A stretch of 64,000 bases of DNA from Penaeicola halotolerans (GCF_016464625.1 NZ_JAEAGO010000001.1:434001-498000); one strand, 5' to 3'; counted from the stretch's first letter, positions 9,838-19,177 are shown. The notes: generated by a model from the sequence alone, not told the origin. A program made the numbers and translations.

Positions 9838-11097
9838 TTAATGCAAGTTGTTGTTCAATCTTTGTCTCAATAAATTTAAGACAGACACTCCAGTGAGCTG
9901 TATATTGAGCATTCTGTCTTTTGTGAGCATTAATTTTTTGGCAAACGTTTGCGTACCATCGGCTACTGCTATCCAGACGGTTCCGACAGGTTTTTCTGCG
10001 GTACCACCATCAGGACCAGCGATACCACTGGTAGCTATACCATAGGTAGTACCAAATAGTTCTCTGACACGGGCGGCCATCTCTGATACGGTCTCTTCAC
10101 TTACTGCCCCATGCGCTGCTATGGTAGATTCTGCTACTTTGAGTTGATTAATCTTGTGCTCGTTGTGGTAGGGGAGTATGCTGCCTCTAAAATAGGCTGA
10201 ACTACCAGGAACTGAGGTGATCATGTGGCTCACATAGCCTCCAGAGCAGCTTTCAGCAATAGCCAAGGTTTCTTGATTGGCCATAAGCCTCTGGCCAATA
10301 TGCTGCTCTAAAGTCTCCAAATCAAAGCCATAGGCATATTTGCTGATCAGTGGCCATACTTTGTCTATTTGCGCTTGAACGTCCTTAGATAAAAGCTTTT
10401 CATCAGTGCCTTGAGCTGTCAGTCGCATCCTGACTAGTCCGGGACTTGGTAGATAAGCTAGTTTGATGTGCTGTGGCAGCGCATCTTCCCAATCTGAAAT
10501 GAGATCTGCTAGAAATGATTCTCCTATACCTACGGTTTTGATGGTCTTGTGATAAATGACAGGTGTATCAAATGTCTCCTTGATCATCGGGATCACATAG
10601 TCTGTCATGAGGGCTTTCATTTCATAAGGTACCCCGGGCATTGACATCCAAGCTTTGCCATTTTCATAAAACCACATGCCAGGAGCAGTACCCATTTTAT
10701 TGGGGATATAGGTGCATTTGGTAGGGAGAACTGCTTGCTGTCTATTCAATTCGGTGAGCTCTCTGCCTCTTTTTTCGAAGTATTGTCTGACTTCTTCAAG
10801 TGCCTCAGGCACCATTTCCATTCCACAGTTAAAGTATTGGGCCAGTAGGGGCTTGGTGAGATCATCTTTAGTAGGACCGAGGCCTCCTGTGATCAGGATG
10901 ATGTCTGCGCGTGACTCTGCTTCCTTGAATGCCGTGAGCATATCTTCTGCGATATCCCCTACAGTGGTTCTCCTGACTACTCGCACCCCGATCTTGTCGA
11001 GCTCGGCACTCATCCACTGTGAGTTGGTATCTAGTATCTGGCCATAAAGCAATTCATCTCCAACGGTGATGATTTCAGCTTTGATTGTGCGCATCAT
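9838..11097 (-). CDS. cinA: CinA family nicotinamide-nucleotide amidohydrolase
   Basis: This is a full-length 419-residue CinA. The N-terminal half is the molybdopterin-binding-like fold (AEIITVGDELLYG, then ITGGLGPTKDD) associated with ADP-ribose pyrophosphatase activity. The C-terminal half is the PncC domain (ESCSGGYVSH, then GIAGPDGGTAEKPVGTVW), which deamidates NMN to nicotinate mononucleotide in pyridine nucleotide recycling. Two ATG codons stand side by side at the start (11097 and 11094); either may be used. The gene shares its strand with the following E2 gene but is separated from it by 80 bases without a clear hairpin, so co-transcription is possible. Despite the historic name, no competence operon surrounds it; dprA is 16 kb away. 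Confidence 0.95.
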   Translation of the reverse strand: MMRTIKAEIITVGDELLYGQILDTNSQWMSAELDKIGVRVVRRTTVGDIAEDMLTAFKEAESRADIILITGGLGPTKDDLTKPLLAQYFNCGMEMVPEALEEVRQYFEKRGRELTELNRQQAVLPTKCTYIPNKMGTAPGMWFYENGKAWMSMPGVPYEMKALMTDYVIPMIKETFDTPVIYHKTIKTVGIGESFLADLISDWEDALPQHIKLAYLPSPGLVRMRLTAQGTDEKLLSKDVQAQIDKVWPLISKYAYGFDLETLEQHIGQRLMANQETLAIAESCSGGYVSHMITSVPGSSAYFRGSILPYHNEHKINQLKVAESTIAAHGAVSEETVSEMAARVRELFGTTYGIATSGIAGPDGGTAEKPVGTVWIAVADGTQTFAKKLMLTKDRMLNIQLTGVSVLNLLRQRLNNNLH

Positions 11098-11165
11098 TGG
11101 GTTTATTTGGGTCTATAAAATCTGTCGCTAATATAGTGATCTTTGTGCTGAAGCTACTTGTTTGC

Positions 11166-11960
11166 TTAAGTGACTTTCATTTTTCTCAGGATTTTGGAGA
11201 AAAGTGTAGGCACCCACCTTTTGAGGTAAACGCCCATGATCTCTTTACCACCGATATAGACTTCTTCTTTGTTTTTAGCGATGGCAGATAGGATATGTTT
11301 GGCACAGGTCTCAGGGCTCATGCCATTGGCTTGGGCTTGATCCATAGTGTTTTGCTTTTCTCCCTTTGCCGTAAGGGCATTGACAGAGACGTTGGTTTTG
11401 ATGAAGCCTGGGCAGATCATCGTTACTTTCAGACCATCTGCATAATGTTCGGCTCTGTAAGCATCAAAGAAGCCATGGAGTGCATGCTTGGAGGCGGAGT
11501 AAGCAGACCTCAATGGTGTACCAAACTTACCTACTAGGCTCGTGATGGTAGCGACATGACCACTTTTTCGCTCGATAAAGTGTGGTAGCAATGCTTTGGT
11601 CAGGGCTATGGTGCCAAAGTAATTGATTTCCATGATCTGTCTATCTACACTGGCTAGCGTTTCTTTGATGAGAGATCTTTGACTGATGCCTCCGTTATTG
11701 ATCAGGATGTCTACATGACCAAAAGCTGCAATGGCTTCAGCTGTTTTATCAGGCATGTTTTCTTGCTTTGCTAGGTCAAGTGGGAGAATATATACTTTCT
11801 CTTGATGGTCACAAGTAGCTTGTACGCGGGCTAACTCATCGGCTCTTCTGGCCGATATGATGATATGGGCGCCTGCTGCACTACAGGCTTGTGCAATAGC
11901 TTCTCCGATCCCTGAGGAGGCTCCAGTGATCCAGATGACACTGTCTTTGATAGCGGTCAT
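11166..11960 (-). CDS. SDR family oxidoreductase
   Basis: This is a classical short-chain dehydrogenase/reductase of 264 residues. It has the cofactor motif TGASSGIG at residues 12-19, the NNGG motif (INNGGISQ) after the fourth strand, the catalytic YSASK and a preceding Ser in TITSLVG. SARR after the second strand places basic residues where NADPH-preferring enzymes carry them. The C-terminal region resembles the DHRS7-like branch with a basic tail. The substrate is unknown. ATG 11960 is preferred to a TTG two codons upstream. The start lies two bases after the dihydrofolate reductase stop, so the two genes are probably translationally coupled. Metallophosphoesterase, folA and this gene may form one transcript. 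Confidence 0.93.
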   Translation of the reverse strand: MTAIKDSVIWITGASSGIGEAIAQACSAAGAHIIISARRADELARVQATCDHQEKVYILPLDLAKQENMPDKTAEAIAAFGHVDILINNGGISQRSLIKETLASVDRQIMEINYFGTIALTKALLPHFIERKSGHVATITSLVGKFGTPLRSAYSASKHALHGFFDAYRAEHYADGLKVTMICPGFIKTNVSVNALTAKGEKQNTMDQAQANGMSPETCAKHILSAIAKNKEEVYIGGKEIMGVYLKRWVPTLFSKILRKMKVT

Positions 11961-11962
11961 AG

Positions 11963-12460
11963 TCAAACTATTTTTTGGTAGTAAACAAAGTACATGTCAT
12001 GAGGATTTTTATCATCCTTGGGGTGAAAAGTCCTACTGACTTCTTTCCACTCTTGTCGATCTATCTTGGGGAAGTAAGCATCTCCTTCGAAGCTTTCCTT
12101 TACTTCAGTGATGATGAGTTCATCCACTAGAGGAAGTGCCATTTTGTAGATTTCCGCGCCACCGAGTACAAAGACTTTCTCTAAGTCTTTCTGCTCACAA
12201 AGTGAGAAAGCTTCCTCCAAACTGTGCACTACATGGTGTCCCTCTGGTACAGTATAATCTTTTTGTCTAGTGATCACCACAGAGGTTCTATTGGGTAGAG
12301 GCTTACCCATCGACTCAAAGGTCTTCCTACCCATGATGATATGATGACCTGAGGTGGTTTCTTTGAAATGCTTAAGATCTTTGGGTAGTTTCCAAATCAA
12401 GTCATTGTCTTTCCCGATCACTTGATTGTCTGCTACTGCGACTACGATTGATTTTTTCAA
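11963..12460 (-). CDS. folA: Dihydrofolate reductase
   Basis: This enzyme makes tetrahydrofolate from dihydrofolate with NADPH. The sequence shows the family pattern: IVVAVADNQVIGKDNDLIW at the start with the catalytic acidic Asp in the LIWKLPKDL helix, the GRKTFESMG nucleotide loop, VITRQ, and VLGGAEIYK. No ATG lies in frame near the domain start. TTG at 12460 gives a start of MKKSIVVAV and a normal length of 165 residues. A further TTG at 12502 would add 14 residues without family support. It lies upstream of the SDR gene and downstream of the metallophosphoesterase gene, all on the minus strand. A thymidylate synthase gene, the common partner, is not in view. Confidence 0.94.
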   Translation of the reverse strand: MKKSIVVAVADNQVIGKDNDLIWKLPKDLKHFKETTSGHHIIMGRKTFESMGKPLPNRTSVVITRQKDYTVPEGHHVVHSLEEAFSLCEQKDLEKVFVLGGAEIYKMALPLVDELIITEVKESFEGDAYFPKIDRQEWKEVSRTFHPKDDKNPHDMYFVYYQKIV

Positions 12461-12537
12461 GAGGCTTGTTCGTTTTCTCTCAAAGATAAGAAAAGCAAAC
12501 AAATGGCCTTGGTAAATCTCGTAGAATTGAAATGCTA

Positions 12538-13785
12538 TCAGGCCTTTTTTAGGGTGATGACCGTGATCTCAGGCCAAATACCTACTCGTCCTGAGAAGCC
12601 TAGAAAGCCAAAGCCTCTGTTGACATAGAGGTATCGATCAGCATGTTTGGCCAAGCCAGCCCAGTTGGGATATCGGTACTTAGAAGGACTCCACCTAAAG
12701 CCAGGTATCTCTATACCAAACTGCATCCCATGTGTATGACCTGACAGTGTGAGGTGAATTGGATTTGGATTGTTCTTGACTTGTTCATCCCAGTGGCTAG
12801 GATCATGGGAGAGGAGCACCTTGAAGTCTGTATGGCTCGTATCAGCTAGTGCTTTGTGTAATTTGCCTCTTTCACCGAAACCTTTACCCCAGTTTTCTAC
12901 TCCGAGCAATTGTATGTGTTGGCCGTCTTTTTCTATTTTGATGTTTTCATCTAATAGCAGACGAAAATCCATTTTAGCATGATTAGACTTGAGTCGATCT
13001 AAGTTGGCTTTCTTTTCAGCCTCACTATTCCAAGCGACATAGTCTCCATAGTCATGATTTCCCAAAATGGAAAATTGGCCATAAGGTGCTTTGATCTCTG
13101 AAAAAGCATCTATGTATGGTTCGATTTCAGTAGCTACATTATTGACGATGTCTCCTGTGAATACAAAGAGGTCTGAGTTAGCTTCTTTGATTAGGTTGAT
13201 GCCTCTTTTGACTTCCTCAGGATCATCAAAGCTTCCGCTATGGACATCAGAGATTTGAGTGATCGTAAAGCCATCGAAGGCCTCAGGCAAATCTTTGAAA
13301 CTGATTGTCTCTCGGATGACTTTGTAGTTATACTTGCCCTTAGTGACACCATAGAGAAAGGAAGAAAAAGGAATCGCAGCCAATGCCAAACCTACTTGTG
13401 AGACGAATTTCCTCCTTTCAGGCATCCAATTATCAGCTTTGGGTTTTTGGTAACTGTTCCATGCCGTCTCTACTAGACGAAACATATCTTCACCAAATAG
13501 GACAAGGATAAAGACCAACTTGGTCACTACAAGTGTTAAGAAGGTGTTGAATGCCCACTTAGAAAATGTAGAAAACTGTCTATCTGGCCCGATACTCAGG
13601 AATGCATAGATGACTGCTGCCAAGAGAATAAAGTATCCTAGCCAGTGTCCTACGTGGATGACATTTCGTGCGAAGGGATTGAGTGTACTTGTCAGCGTCT
13701 TGATTCCCTGAAAGACATAGTAGTCGATAAGAAAAAGAAAGACTGCCAAGATAAAAAATGGAAGAAGATTCACGTTTAAGCGCAT
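12538..13785 (-). CDS. Membrane-anchored metallophosphoesterase
   Basis: This protein of 415 residues has about four N-terminal transmembrane segments (roughly residues 5-130) followed by a calcineurin-like phosphoesterase domain. The metal-binding motifs are in order: ISDVHSGS near 178, FTGDIVNN near 210, GNHDYGDY near 243, LSHDPSHW and finally SGHTHGMQ near 348. These supply the Asp, His and Asn ligands of the two-metal centre. The architecture resembles YkuE and YaeI-like membrane phosphoesterases, some of which act on UDP-diacylglucosamine or lipid-linked substrates. The substrate here is not known. It lies 77 bases before the folA start on the same strand. Confidence 0.9.
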   Translation of the reverse strand: MRLNVNLLPFFILAVFLFLIDYYVFQGIKTLTSTLNPFARNVIHVGHWLGYFILLAAVIYAFLSIGPDRQFSTFSKWAFNTFLTLVVTKLVFILVLFGEDMFRLVETAWNSYQKPKADNWMPERRKFVSQVGLALAAIPFSSFLYGVTKGKYNYKVIRETISFKDLPEAFDGFTITQISDVHSGSFDDPEEVKRGINLIKEANSDLFVFTGDIVNNVATEIEPYIDAFSEIKAPYGQFSILGNHDYGDYVAWNSEAEKKANLDRLKSNHAKMDFRLLLDENIKIEKDGQHIQLLGVENWGKGFGERGKLHKALADTSHTDFKVLLSHDPSHWDEQVKNNPNPIHLTLSGHTHGMQFGIEIPGFRWSPSKYRYPNWAGLAKHADRYLYVNRGFGFLGFSGRVGIWPEITVITLKKA

Positions 13786-13854
13786 TTTAAAGTCGAGTAA
13801 TTAGATACTTAAACTCAAAATCGGCTTAAAAGGATTCCTATAGTCTGTATTTAA

Positions 13855-14652
13855 TTATTGACAATAAGTGGCTAAGTAATTAGCTGCTTCTGGGTGATTG
13901 AGTTGCAAGGCTCTATTGAGGTCAGCACAGCCTAGTTCTGGTTCGCTGAGTTTCGCATAGGTTATCCCTCTTCTAACGATGGCATCTACATGATTTGGAT
14001 CTTGTTTGATCACATGATTGAGGTCTGTCAATGCCCAGTTAAACCAGTTTTTATTCATGAAACAAACAGCTCTATTGTAGTATGCACTGATGACATTTGG
14101 TCTTTTTTGGATAAAGACATTAAAGTCACCGATGGCATTGGGATCACCATGCTTAGCTCTGCTGAGTCCGCGATAGTAGTAGACCAAATCATGCTCGGAA
14201 TTGATCTCCATGGCTAGGGAAAACATTTCTGTGGCAGTCTTAAAGTCATCTCTTTTGAGCGCTGCTCTACCTAGCATATAGTATCCATCAAAGCCTGTTT
14301 GGTCAAATCGGATGGCATTGAGAAAGTCACGCTCTGCTTTTTCCCAAGATTCGAGCTTCCAGTGCGTGTTTCCTCTGCCCATGTAGGCTTTGCCATGACG
14401 GGCGTCAAGTGATATGATCCTATTATAATCTTCAAGTGCTTCTTTGAGCTCTCCAAGTTCTTCATGTGCTCGTGCTCTGTAATAAAGCGCATTGATATCA
14501 TCAGGGATCACAAAGAGCACTTTGGAAAAAAGTGAAATAGCTTCTTCGTATTTCCCCTCGAAAAAATACTTCTCCGCCTGATCTTTCTGAGACTGACAGG
14601 CAGAGAAGCTTAACAACCATAAACCAAAAACAACTAAACGAATTGACTTCAT
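13855..14652 (-). CDS. TPR-repeat lipoprotein
   Basis: This is a 265-residue lipoprotein with a signal peptide ending SFSAC (lipidated Cys19) followed almost entirely by tetratricopeptide repeats, about six to seven, e.g. YRARAHEELGELKEALEDYN and AYMGRGNTHWKLESWEKAE. TPR arrays usually serve as protein-protein scaffolds; in this phylum many such lipoproteins act in the periplasm or outer membrane. No enzymatic domain is seen and I cannot name a partner. The gene stands alone on the minus strand, with 69 and 75 bases of AT-rich spacer on either side. Confidence 0.88.
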   Translation of the reverse strand: MKSIRLVVFGLWLLSFSACQSQKDQAEKYFFEGKYEEAISLFSKVLFVIPDDINALYYRARAHEELGELKEALEDYNRIISLDARHGKAYMGRGNTHWKLESWEKAERDFLNAIRFDQTGFDGYYMLGRAALKRDDFKTATEMFSLAMEINSEHDLVYYYRGLSRAKHGDPNAIGDFNVFIQKRPNVISAYYNRAVCFMNKNWFNWALTDLNHVIKQDPNHVDAIVRRGITYAKLSEPELGCADLNRALQLNHPEAANYLATYCQ

Positions 14653-14727
14653 GTCTTATAACTTTTCACTAAACTATCTATTTAGTTTTAAGTATCCAAC
14701 TAAACTATAAATTATTTAATGAAAATT

Positions 14728-15717
14728 TTAATTTTCTTCCTCTCCAAAAAGTGTGGTGAGTTCTACTGCATCCAGACCTTGTTCTCTGAGGTATCTTCCA
14801 AAAGAAGCAGTACTTCCATGAGTGAGATACACACGATCAGCTGCTGTTGCTTTGATGGCGGTATTGAGTCCAGGCCAGTCTGCGTGGTCAGATAGGACAA
14901 AGCCTATATCAGCAGACTGACGTCTCTTAGCACCTCGTATGCTCATCCAGCCTGAGCAGACTGCTGTTCTGTAGTTGCCAAACTTCTTCATCCAAGAAGT
15001 GCCCATAGCATTGGGTTGCGCTATGATGATACTGCCTTTGTAGTCATTTTTATCTACCTCTTGACCTGCTTTCTCGAAGTCGGGTAGGATCAAGCCATCT
15101 GTTTTGAGGGCTTCATTTGTAGCAGCGATTGTAGGGTGAACGAAGATTTTTCCTTGCTCAGGATTGAGTCCATGAAGTATCCTTTGTGCTTTGCCTAGTG
15201 AGTAGCCAAATATCACAGAGGCTCTATTTTCTTCTTGATTTTTGGCCCACCAGCGATGGATGTCAGCAAATACTTTCTCCTGAGGTTCCCACTGATAGAT
15301 AGGAAGTCCAAAGGTGCACTCAGATACGAAATGGTGGCACTTGACGGGTTCAAACGGTGTGCTCAATCCATCATCATAGGTTTTGTAGTCTCCAGAGATC
15401 ACCCATACTTCACCAGCATATTCTAGTCTTACTTGGGCAGAGCCAGGGATATGTCCTGCTGGGTGTAAGCTGATCTTTACGCCATTGATGTGTATAGGTT
15501 GATCATAGGCCAAGCTTTCTACGCTGATATCCTTTCCCAATCGGAGTTTGAGGACTGATTCGGATGCTTGATGTGCCAGATAGGCTTGACTGCCCCAGCG
15601 TGCATGATCTGCATGGGCATGTGTGACGATGGCTTTGTCCACACCTCTCCACGGATCGATATAGACATCAGCTTGTTGACAAAAAAGTCCTTTTTGGGTG
15701 AGTTCTATTAGTGCCAT
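14728..15717 (-). CDS. Ligase-associated DNA exonuclease (MBL fold)
   Basis: This 329-residue protein matches the metallo-beta-lactamase/beta-CASP family known as putative exonuclease, DNA ligase-associated. The metal motif is THAHADH (H33, H35, D37, H38), followed by AGHIPGSAQ with the next His ligand, GDYKTYDDG, SECTFGLP and a C-terminal SDHADWPG, all typical of SNM1/Artemis-like nucleases. Members are usually encoded beside an ATP-dependent DNA ligase and a DExH helicase and are thought to act in end repair. Here the neighbours are a TPR lipoprotein and polysaccharide export genes, and no ligase is in the window. Catalytic residues look intact. Confidence 0.88.
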   Translation of the reverse strand: MALIELTQKGLFCQQADVYIDPWRGVDKAIVTHAHADHARWGSQAYLAHQASESVLKLRLGKDISVESLAYDQPIHINGVKISLHPAGHIPGSAQVRLEYAGEVWVISGDYKTYDDGLSTPFEPVKCHHFVSECTFGLPIYQWEPQEKVFADIHRWWAKNQEENRASVIFGYSLGKAQRILHGLNPEQGKIFVHPTIAATNEALKTDGLILPDFEKAGQEVDKNDYKGSIIIAQPNAMGTSWMKKFGNYRTAVCSGWMSIRGAKRRQSADIGFVLSDHADWPGLNTAIKATAADRVYLTHGSTASFGRYLREQGLDAVELTTLFGEEEN

Positions 15718-15804
15718 GAAATTATTAAGTGTGAATGCATAAAATTGTTCGTATTTTAGGAGTTATTCTAAGGAATAAAATAATGAAAATTATTAAGCTT
15801 TTGC

Positions 15805-15835
15805 TTTGTTCAGTCAAGGTAGCCTGTTAATTTTC
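15805..15835 (+). promoter_or_regulatory. Strong-match promoter for the polysaccharide export operon
   Basis: TTTG at 15805-15808, then 19 bases, then TAATTTTC at 15828-15835. The -33 box is perfect and the -7 box differs from TAnnTTTG only at the last base. Transcription would start near 15841, about 30 bases before the first ATG. Confidence 0.6.
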
Positions 15836-15870
15836 GTTTTCGTTCACCGACCAGCCGAATAGCCCGTATA

Positions 15871-16668
15871 ATGAATAGAATTTTATCAGGATTATTATTT
15901 AGTCTGCTTTTGTTTACTTCCTGTGTTTCTAATGATCGCTTGATCTACTTGCAGAATTTACCGGGCAAAGAACCTATTCCTCTTGATTCTTTGATCACCT
16001 ATCAGCCAGCTGAGTATAGACTCCAGGTCAATGATATCATTGATGTCAAAATCAATACGGCTAAGGAAGAATATCAAAATTTATTTAATATCAATGATGC
16101 TGGTGCTGCTGCTAGAGCAGGTCAAGGGGGTGGTGGAGATATTTACTACCTCACAGGCTATACGGTAGATAAGCGTGGAGATATAGAGCTGCCGGAGATA
16201 GGTAAAGTCAATGTAGTAGGTCTGACGCTTGAAGAGACTAAATTGAAAATAGAGGAGTTGGTAGGAGAGTTTGTGACTAAAAACACTTTCGTTTCAGTTA
16301 GATTAGGTGGGATCAGGTTTAGTGCTTTTGGAGAGTTTAATTCTCCTGGTCAGTACGTAGCGCTTCAAAATAGAGTTACCATCTTTGAGGCAGTAGCAAG
16401 GGCGGGTGAGTTGTCTATCGTGGCTAAGCGTAACAAGCTCATCGTGATCAGACAGTATCCTGAAGGTTCTCGTATCCATGAGGTGAATTTATTGGATAGG
16501 AATATCGTCAATACGCCTTTTTACTTTGTGCAGCCTGGTGATCAGCTGTATGCAGAACCTATGAAGGTAAGGGAGATTGGTTCGGGTATCACAGGCTTGC
16601 AGACTTTGCAGCTGACGGTGACTACCATTTCAGCGGTTTTGTTGATCTTGAATTTGGTTAGAAATTAA
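15871..16668 (+). CDS. Polysaccharide export outer-membrane lipoprotein (Wza-like)
   Basis: This 265-residue lipoprotein (signal peptide ending LFTSC, lipidated Cys18) carries a polysaccharide export domain (from about residue 48, YRLQVNDIIDVKI, to YTVDKRGDIELPEIGKVNV) and a SLBB-type domain (FSAFGEFNSPGQYV onward). A hydrophobic C-terminal segment (about 240-262) fits the outer-membrane-spanning helix of Wza. Such proteins form the outer-membrane channel for capsule or exopolysaccharide. It begins the operon; the Wzc-like partner starts two bases after its stop. It is shorter than E. coli Wza, as is usual in Bacteroidota. Confidence 0.92.
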   Translation: MNRILSGLLFSLLLFTSCVSNDRLIYLQNLPGKEPIPLDSLITYQPAEYRLQVNDIIDVKINTAKEEYQNLFNINDAGAAARAGQGGGGDIYYLTGYTVDKRGDIELPEIGKVNVVGLTLEETKLKIEELVGEFVTKNTFVSVRLGGIRFSAFGEFNSPGQYVALQNRVTIFEAVARAGELSIVAKRNKLIVIRQYPEGSRIHEVNLLDRNIVNTPFYFVQPGDQLYAEPMKVREIGSGITGLQTLQLTVTTISAVLLILNLVRN

Positions 16669-16670
16669 TT

Positions 16671-19148
16671 ATGAGTAATAAAGAATATACATATCCGCAG
16701 GTACCCTATCCAATGCCGAATGATGTCATGCCTCCCGAAGAGGAGTCTATTGATATCAAAGGGATCATTTTTAGGTTTTTAAAGTACTGGCCATTTTTCT
16801 TGCTCAGCATTGTGGCTTCTCTAGCGATTGTGTGGTTTTATCATAGATATACAGCCCCTAAGTACACGGTATCGGGCACACTGATGATCAAAGAGGAATT
16901 TGCCAATGGTGGTATCGCCTCTGGATTTATCGAGGGTACGGAGCTTTTTAATAATACGCGTAATATTGAAAACGAAATCTTCATCATTCGTTCTAAGAGC
17001 TTAGCGGCTCAGGCATTGGATAAAGTCGATTTTGATGTTACTTATTTTTCAGAGGGGACTATCAAAAGAAATGAGCTCTATCAAGATGCTCCCTTTGAAG
17101 TGGAGGTAGACTGGACACATGCGCAGTTGACAAGAGGGGAATTTAGGATCGAACCGATCAATGACAATCAGTTTAGACTCAGAGAGGGTGAAAAAAGCTT
17201 TAGTAATTACGGAGGATTAGATAGTGTCAATCAACTTTCACCCACCAACGTAAATCTTTATGAGACTACATTCAATTATGGTGAGTGGATTGAAAATAGA
17301 CAAGTTAGGTTTAGGATCACTAAAAGGGGGAATATTGAAGATGACCGTTTTTTATTTACATTAAATGATAGAGAAAGTCTCATTGAGCTCTACAGCAGGT
17401 CTGTAGGAGTGAAGCAAGTAGGTACTTCAGGTTCTATCCTAGAGTTGAGTATAGAGACGAGTGTGATTCCTAAAGGAAGAGACTATCTCAATACGCTAAT
17501 GGAGACTTACATTCAGAATGAATTGAATGATAAAAACCAAGTAGCGGCCAACACCATTCGGTTCATAGATTCACAGCTAGGAGGTATCACTGACTCGCTC
17601 ACGCGAGTAGAGCAGACACTTGAGGACTTCAGGGTGAATAATAAGACGATTAACCTTAGTTCGGAAGGTCAAGCGATTTTTGGTAGGTTGATTCAGATAG
17701 AGGAGCAGCGATTCCAAGAAAAGACAAAGAATGAGTACTATAGAACACTCCTGAAGTACATTCAAAATACAGAGGACTTATCCAAAGTATTTGCCCCATC
17801 AGTAGTCAATGTCAATGATGAATTGCTCAATTCTCTAGTGACTAAATTGGTAGAGCTGAATAATGAGCGTATCAATCTGGGCATGAATACTCTGAGAAAA
17901 AACTCTGCTATAGAAGAGAAAGAAACTCAGATACAAGCGACTGTTCAGACACTGACAGAAAATCTTAATAATTTGATTACCAACTCTGAGATCGAATTAC
18001 AAAAGATCGCTCAAAGGATTACAGAAGTAGAAAAGCAATTGCTTAAAGTGCCACCTACCGAGCGTAAGTTGGTCAACATAGAGCGTCAGTTTAACCTCAA
18101 TGAGGGACTATACTTATATCTTCTGCAAAAAAGAGCTGAAGCGGGGATTGCTCGTGCCTCTAATGTAGCGAGTAATAAGGTGGTCGATTATGCCAAAAAT
18201 GGTCTTTTAATATTTCCTAAGAAAGAAGTCAATTACCTGATCGCTTTAGCTTTGGGATTGGTGTTACCGATCATTTTGATTTTCCTTAAAGAGTTTTTTA
18301 ATACCCGAATAGAAGATCAAAAGGAACTGGAAAAATACATACAGATACCGATATTGGGTATCGTAGGACATAGCTCTAAGCGTGGAAATCTAGTAGTACT
18401 AGACAATCCAAAATCCTTAGTTGCTGAATCATTTAGATCACTCAGAACTAACCTGAATTATATCTCTGCTGATAAAAAGTCGAAGACAATCCTCGTGACT
18501 TCATCAGTCAGTGGTGAGGGTAAGACCTTCACTTCTATCAACTTAGCTTCGATATTTGCTCTGGGAGGGAAGAAGACCATACTTGTAGGTCTAGACCTTA
18601 GAAAGCCAAGAATCTTTACAGATTTTGGATTGGAGAACTCTGTAGGTATGACTAATTACTTGATCAATCAGGCTAAAAAGGAGGACATCATCTTGAAGTC
18701 TAACTATGATAATCTAGACTTGATCGCTTCTGGTCCAGTGCCACCCAACCCCGCAGAACTTTTGCTTAATGGAAAGCTTGAGGTGCTTTTAGAGGATTTG
18801 AAAAATACCTATGATATCATCATCCTAGACACCCCACCGATGGGCTTGGTATCAGAGACATTGGATCTTATGAAGTATTCTGATGTTAACCTATACATGG
18901 TAAGGCAGCATTATACCCTTCGTGGACAGCTAGGACTTGTCAACGAACTCTATGAGAAGGGTAGTATCCGTAACATCTATGCGCTTTTCAATGACTACTC
19001 ACAAAATGCTGGTAGCTATGCTTATAACTATGGTTATGGATACGGCTATAAGTATGGTTACACTTACGGTAGTCAGTATAGTGGAGGTTATTATTCGGAT
19101 GATGAGGACGCTAAGACCCCTTGGTATAAAAAGATATTTAGAGTTTAA
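16671..19148 (+). CDS. Polysaccharide co-polymerase with tyrosine autokinase (Wzc-like)
   Basis: This inner-membrane protein of 825 residues controls chain length and export of polysaccharide and carries a bacterial tyrosine kinase. Transmembrane segments lie at about 36-55 and 522-542, with a large periplasmic Wzz region with coiled coil between them. The cytoplasmic kinase domain has Walker A (SVSGEGKTFTS, near 613), Walker A' (VGLDLRKPR, near 637) and Walker B (IIILDTPP, near 716). The tail from about 783 is extremely rich in Tyr and Gly (YNYGYGYGYKYGYTYG), with more than ten tyrosines in about thirty residues, the expected autophosphorylation cluster. It pairs with the preceding Wza-like lipoprotein. 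No Wzb-type phosphatase gene is nearby. Confidence 0.95.
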   Translation: MSNKEYTYPQVPYPMPNDVMPPEEESIDIKGIIFRFLKYWPFFLLSIVASLAIVWFYHRYTAPKYTVSGTLMIKEEFANGGIASGFIEGTELFNNTRNIENEIFIIRSKSLAAQALDKVDFDVTYFSEGTIKRNELYQDAPFEVEVDWTHAQLTRGEFRIEPINDNQFRLREGEKSFSNYGGLDSVNQLSPTNVNLYETTFNYGEWIENRQVRFRITKRGNIEDDRFLFTLNDRESLIELYSRSVGVKQVGTSGSILELSIETSVIPKGRDYLNTLMETYIQNELNDKNQVAANTIRFIDSQLGGITDSLTRVEQTLEDFRVNNKTINLSSEGQAIFGRLIQIEEQRFQEKTKNEYYRTLLKYIQNTEDLSKVFAPSVVNVNDELLNSLVTKLVELNNERINLGMNTLRKNSAIEEKETQIQATVQTLTENLNNLITNSEIELQKIAQRITEVEKQLLKVPPTERKLVNIERQFNLNEGLYLYLLQKRAEAGIARASNVASNKVVDYAKNGLLIFPKKEVNYLIALALGLVLPIILIFLKEFFNTRIEDQKELEKYIQIPILGIVGHSSKRGNLVVLDNPKSLVAESFRSLRTNLNYISADKKSKTILVTSSVSGEGKTFTSINLASIFALGGKKTILVGLDLRKPRIFTDFGLENSVGMTNYLINQAKKEDIILKSNYDNLDLIASGPVPPNPAELLLNGKLEVLLEDLKNTYDIIILDTPPMGLVSETLDLMKYSDVNLYMVRQHYTLRGQLGLVNELYEKGSIRNIYALFNDYSQNAGSYAYNYGYGYGYKYGYTYGSQYSGGYYSDDEDAKTPWYKKIFRV

Positions 19149-19177
19149 GTAATCAATCTGGAGGAGGATAGGAGCGA

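Noticed and set aside
11166-11960. SDR gene next to folA as a pteridine reductase
   Set aside because: Pteridine reductases carry an Arg in the TGxxxRxG loop. This protein has the classical TGASSGIG loop.
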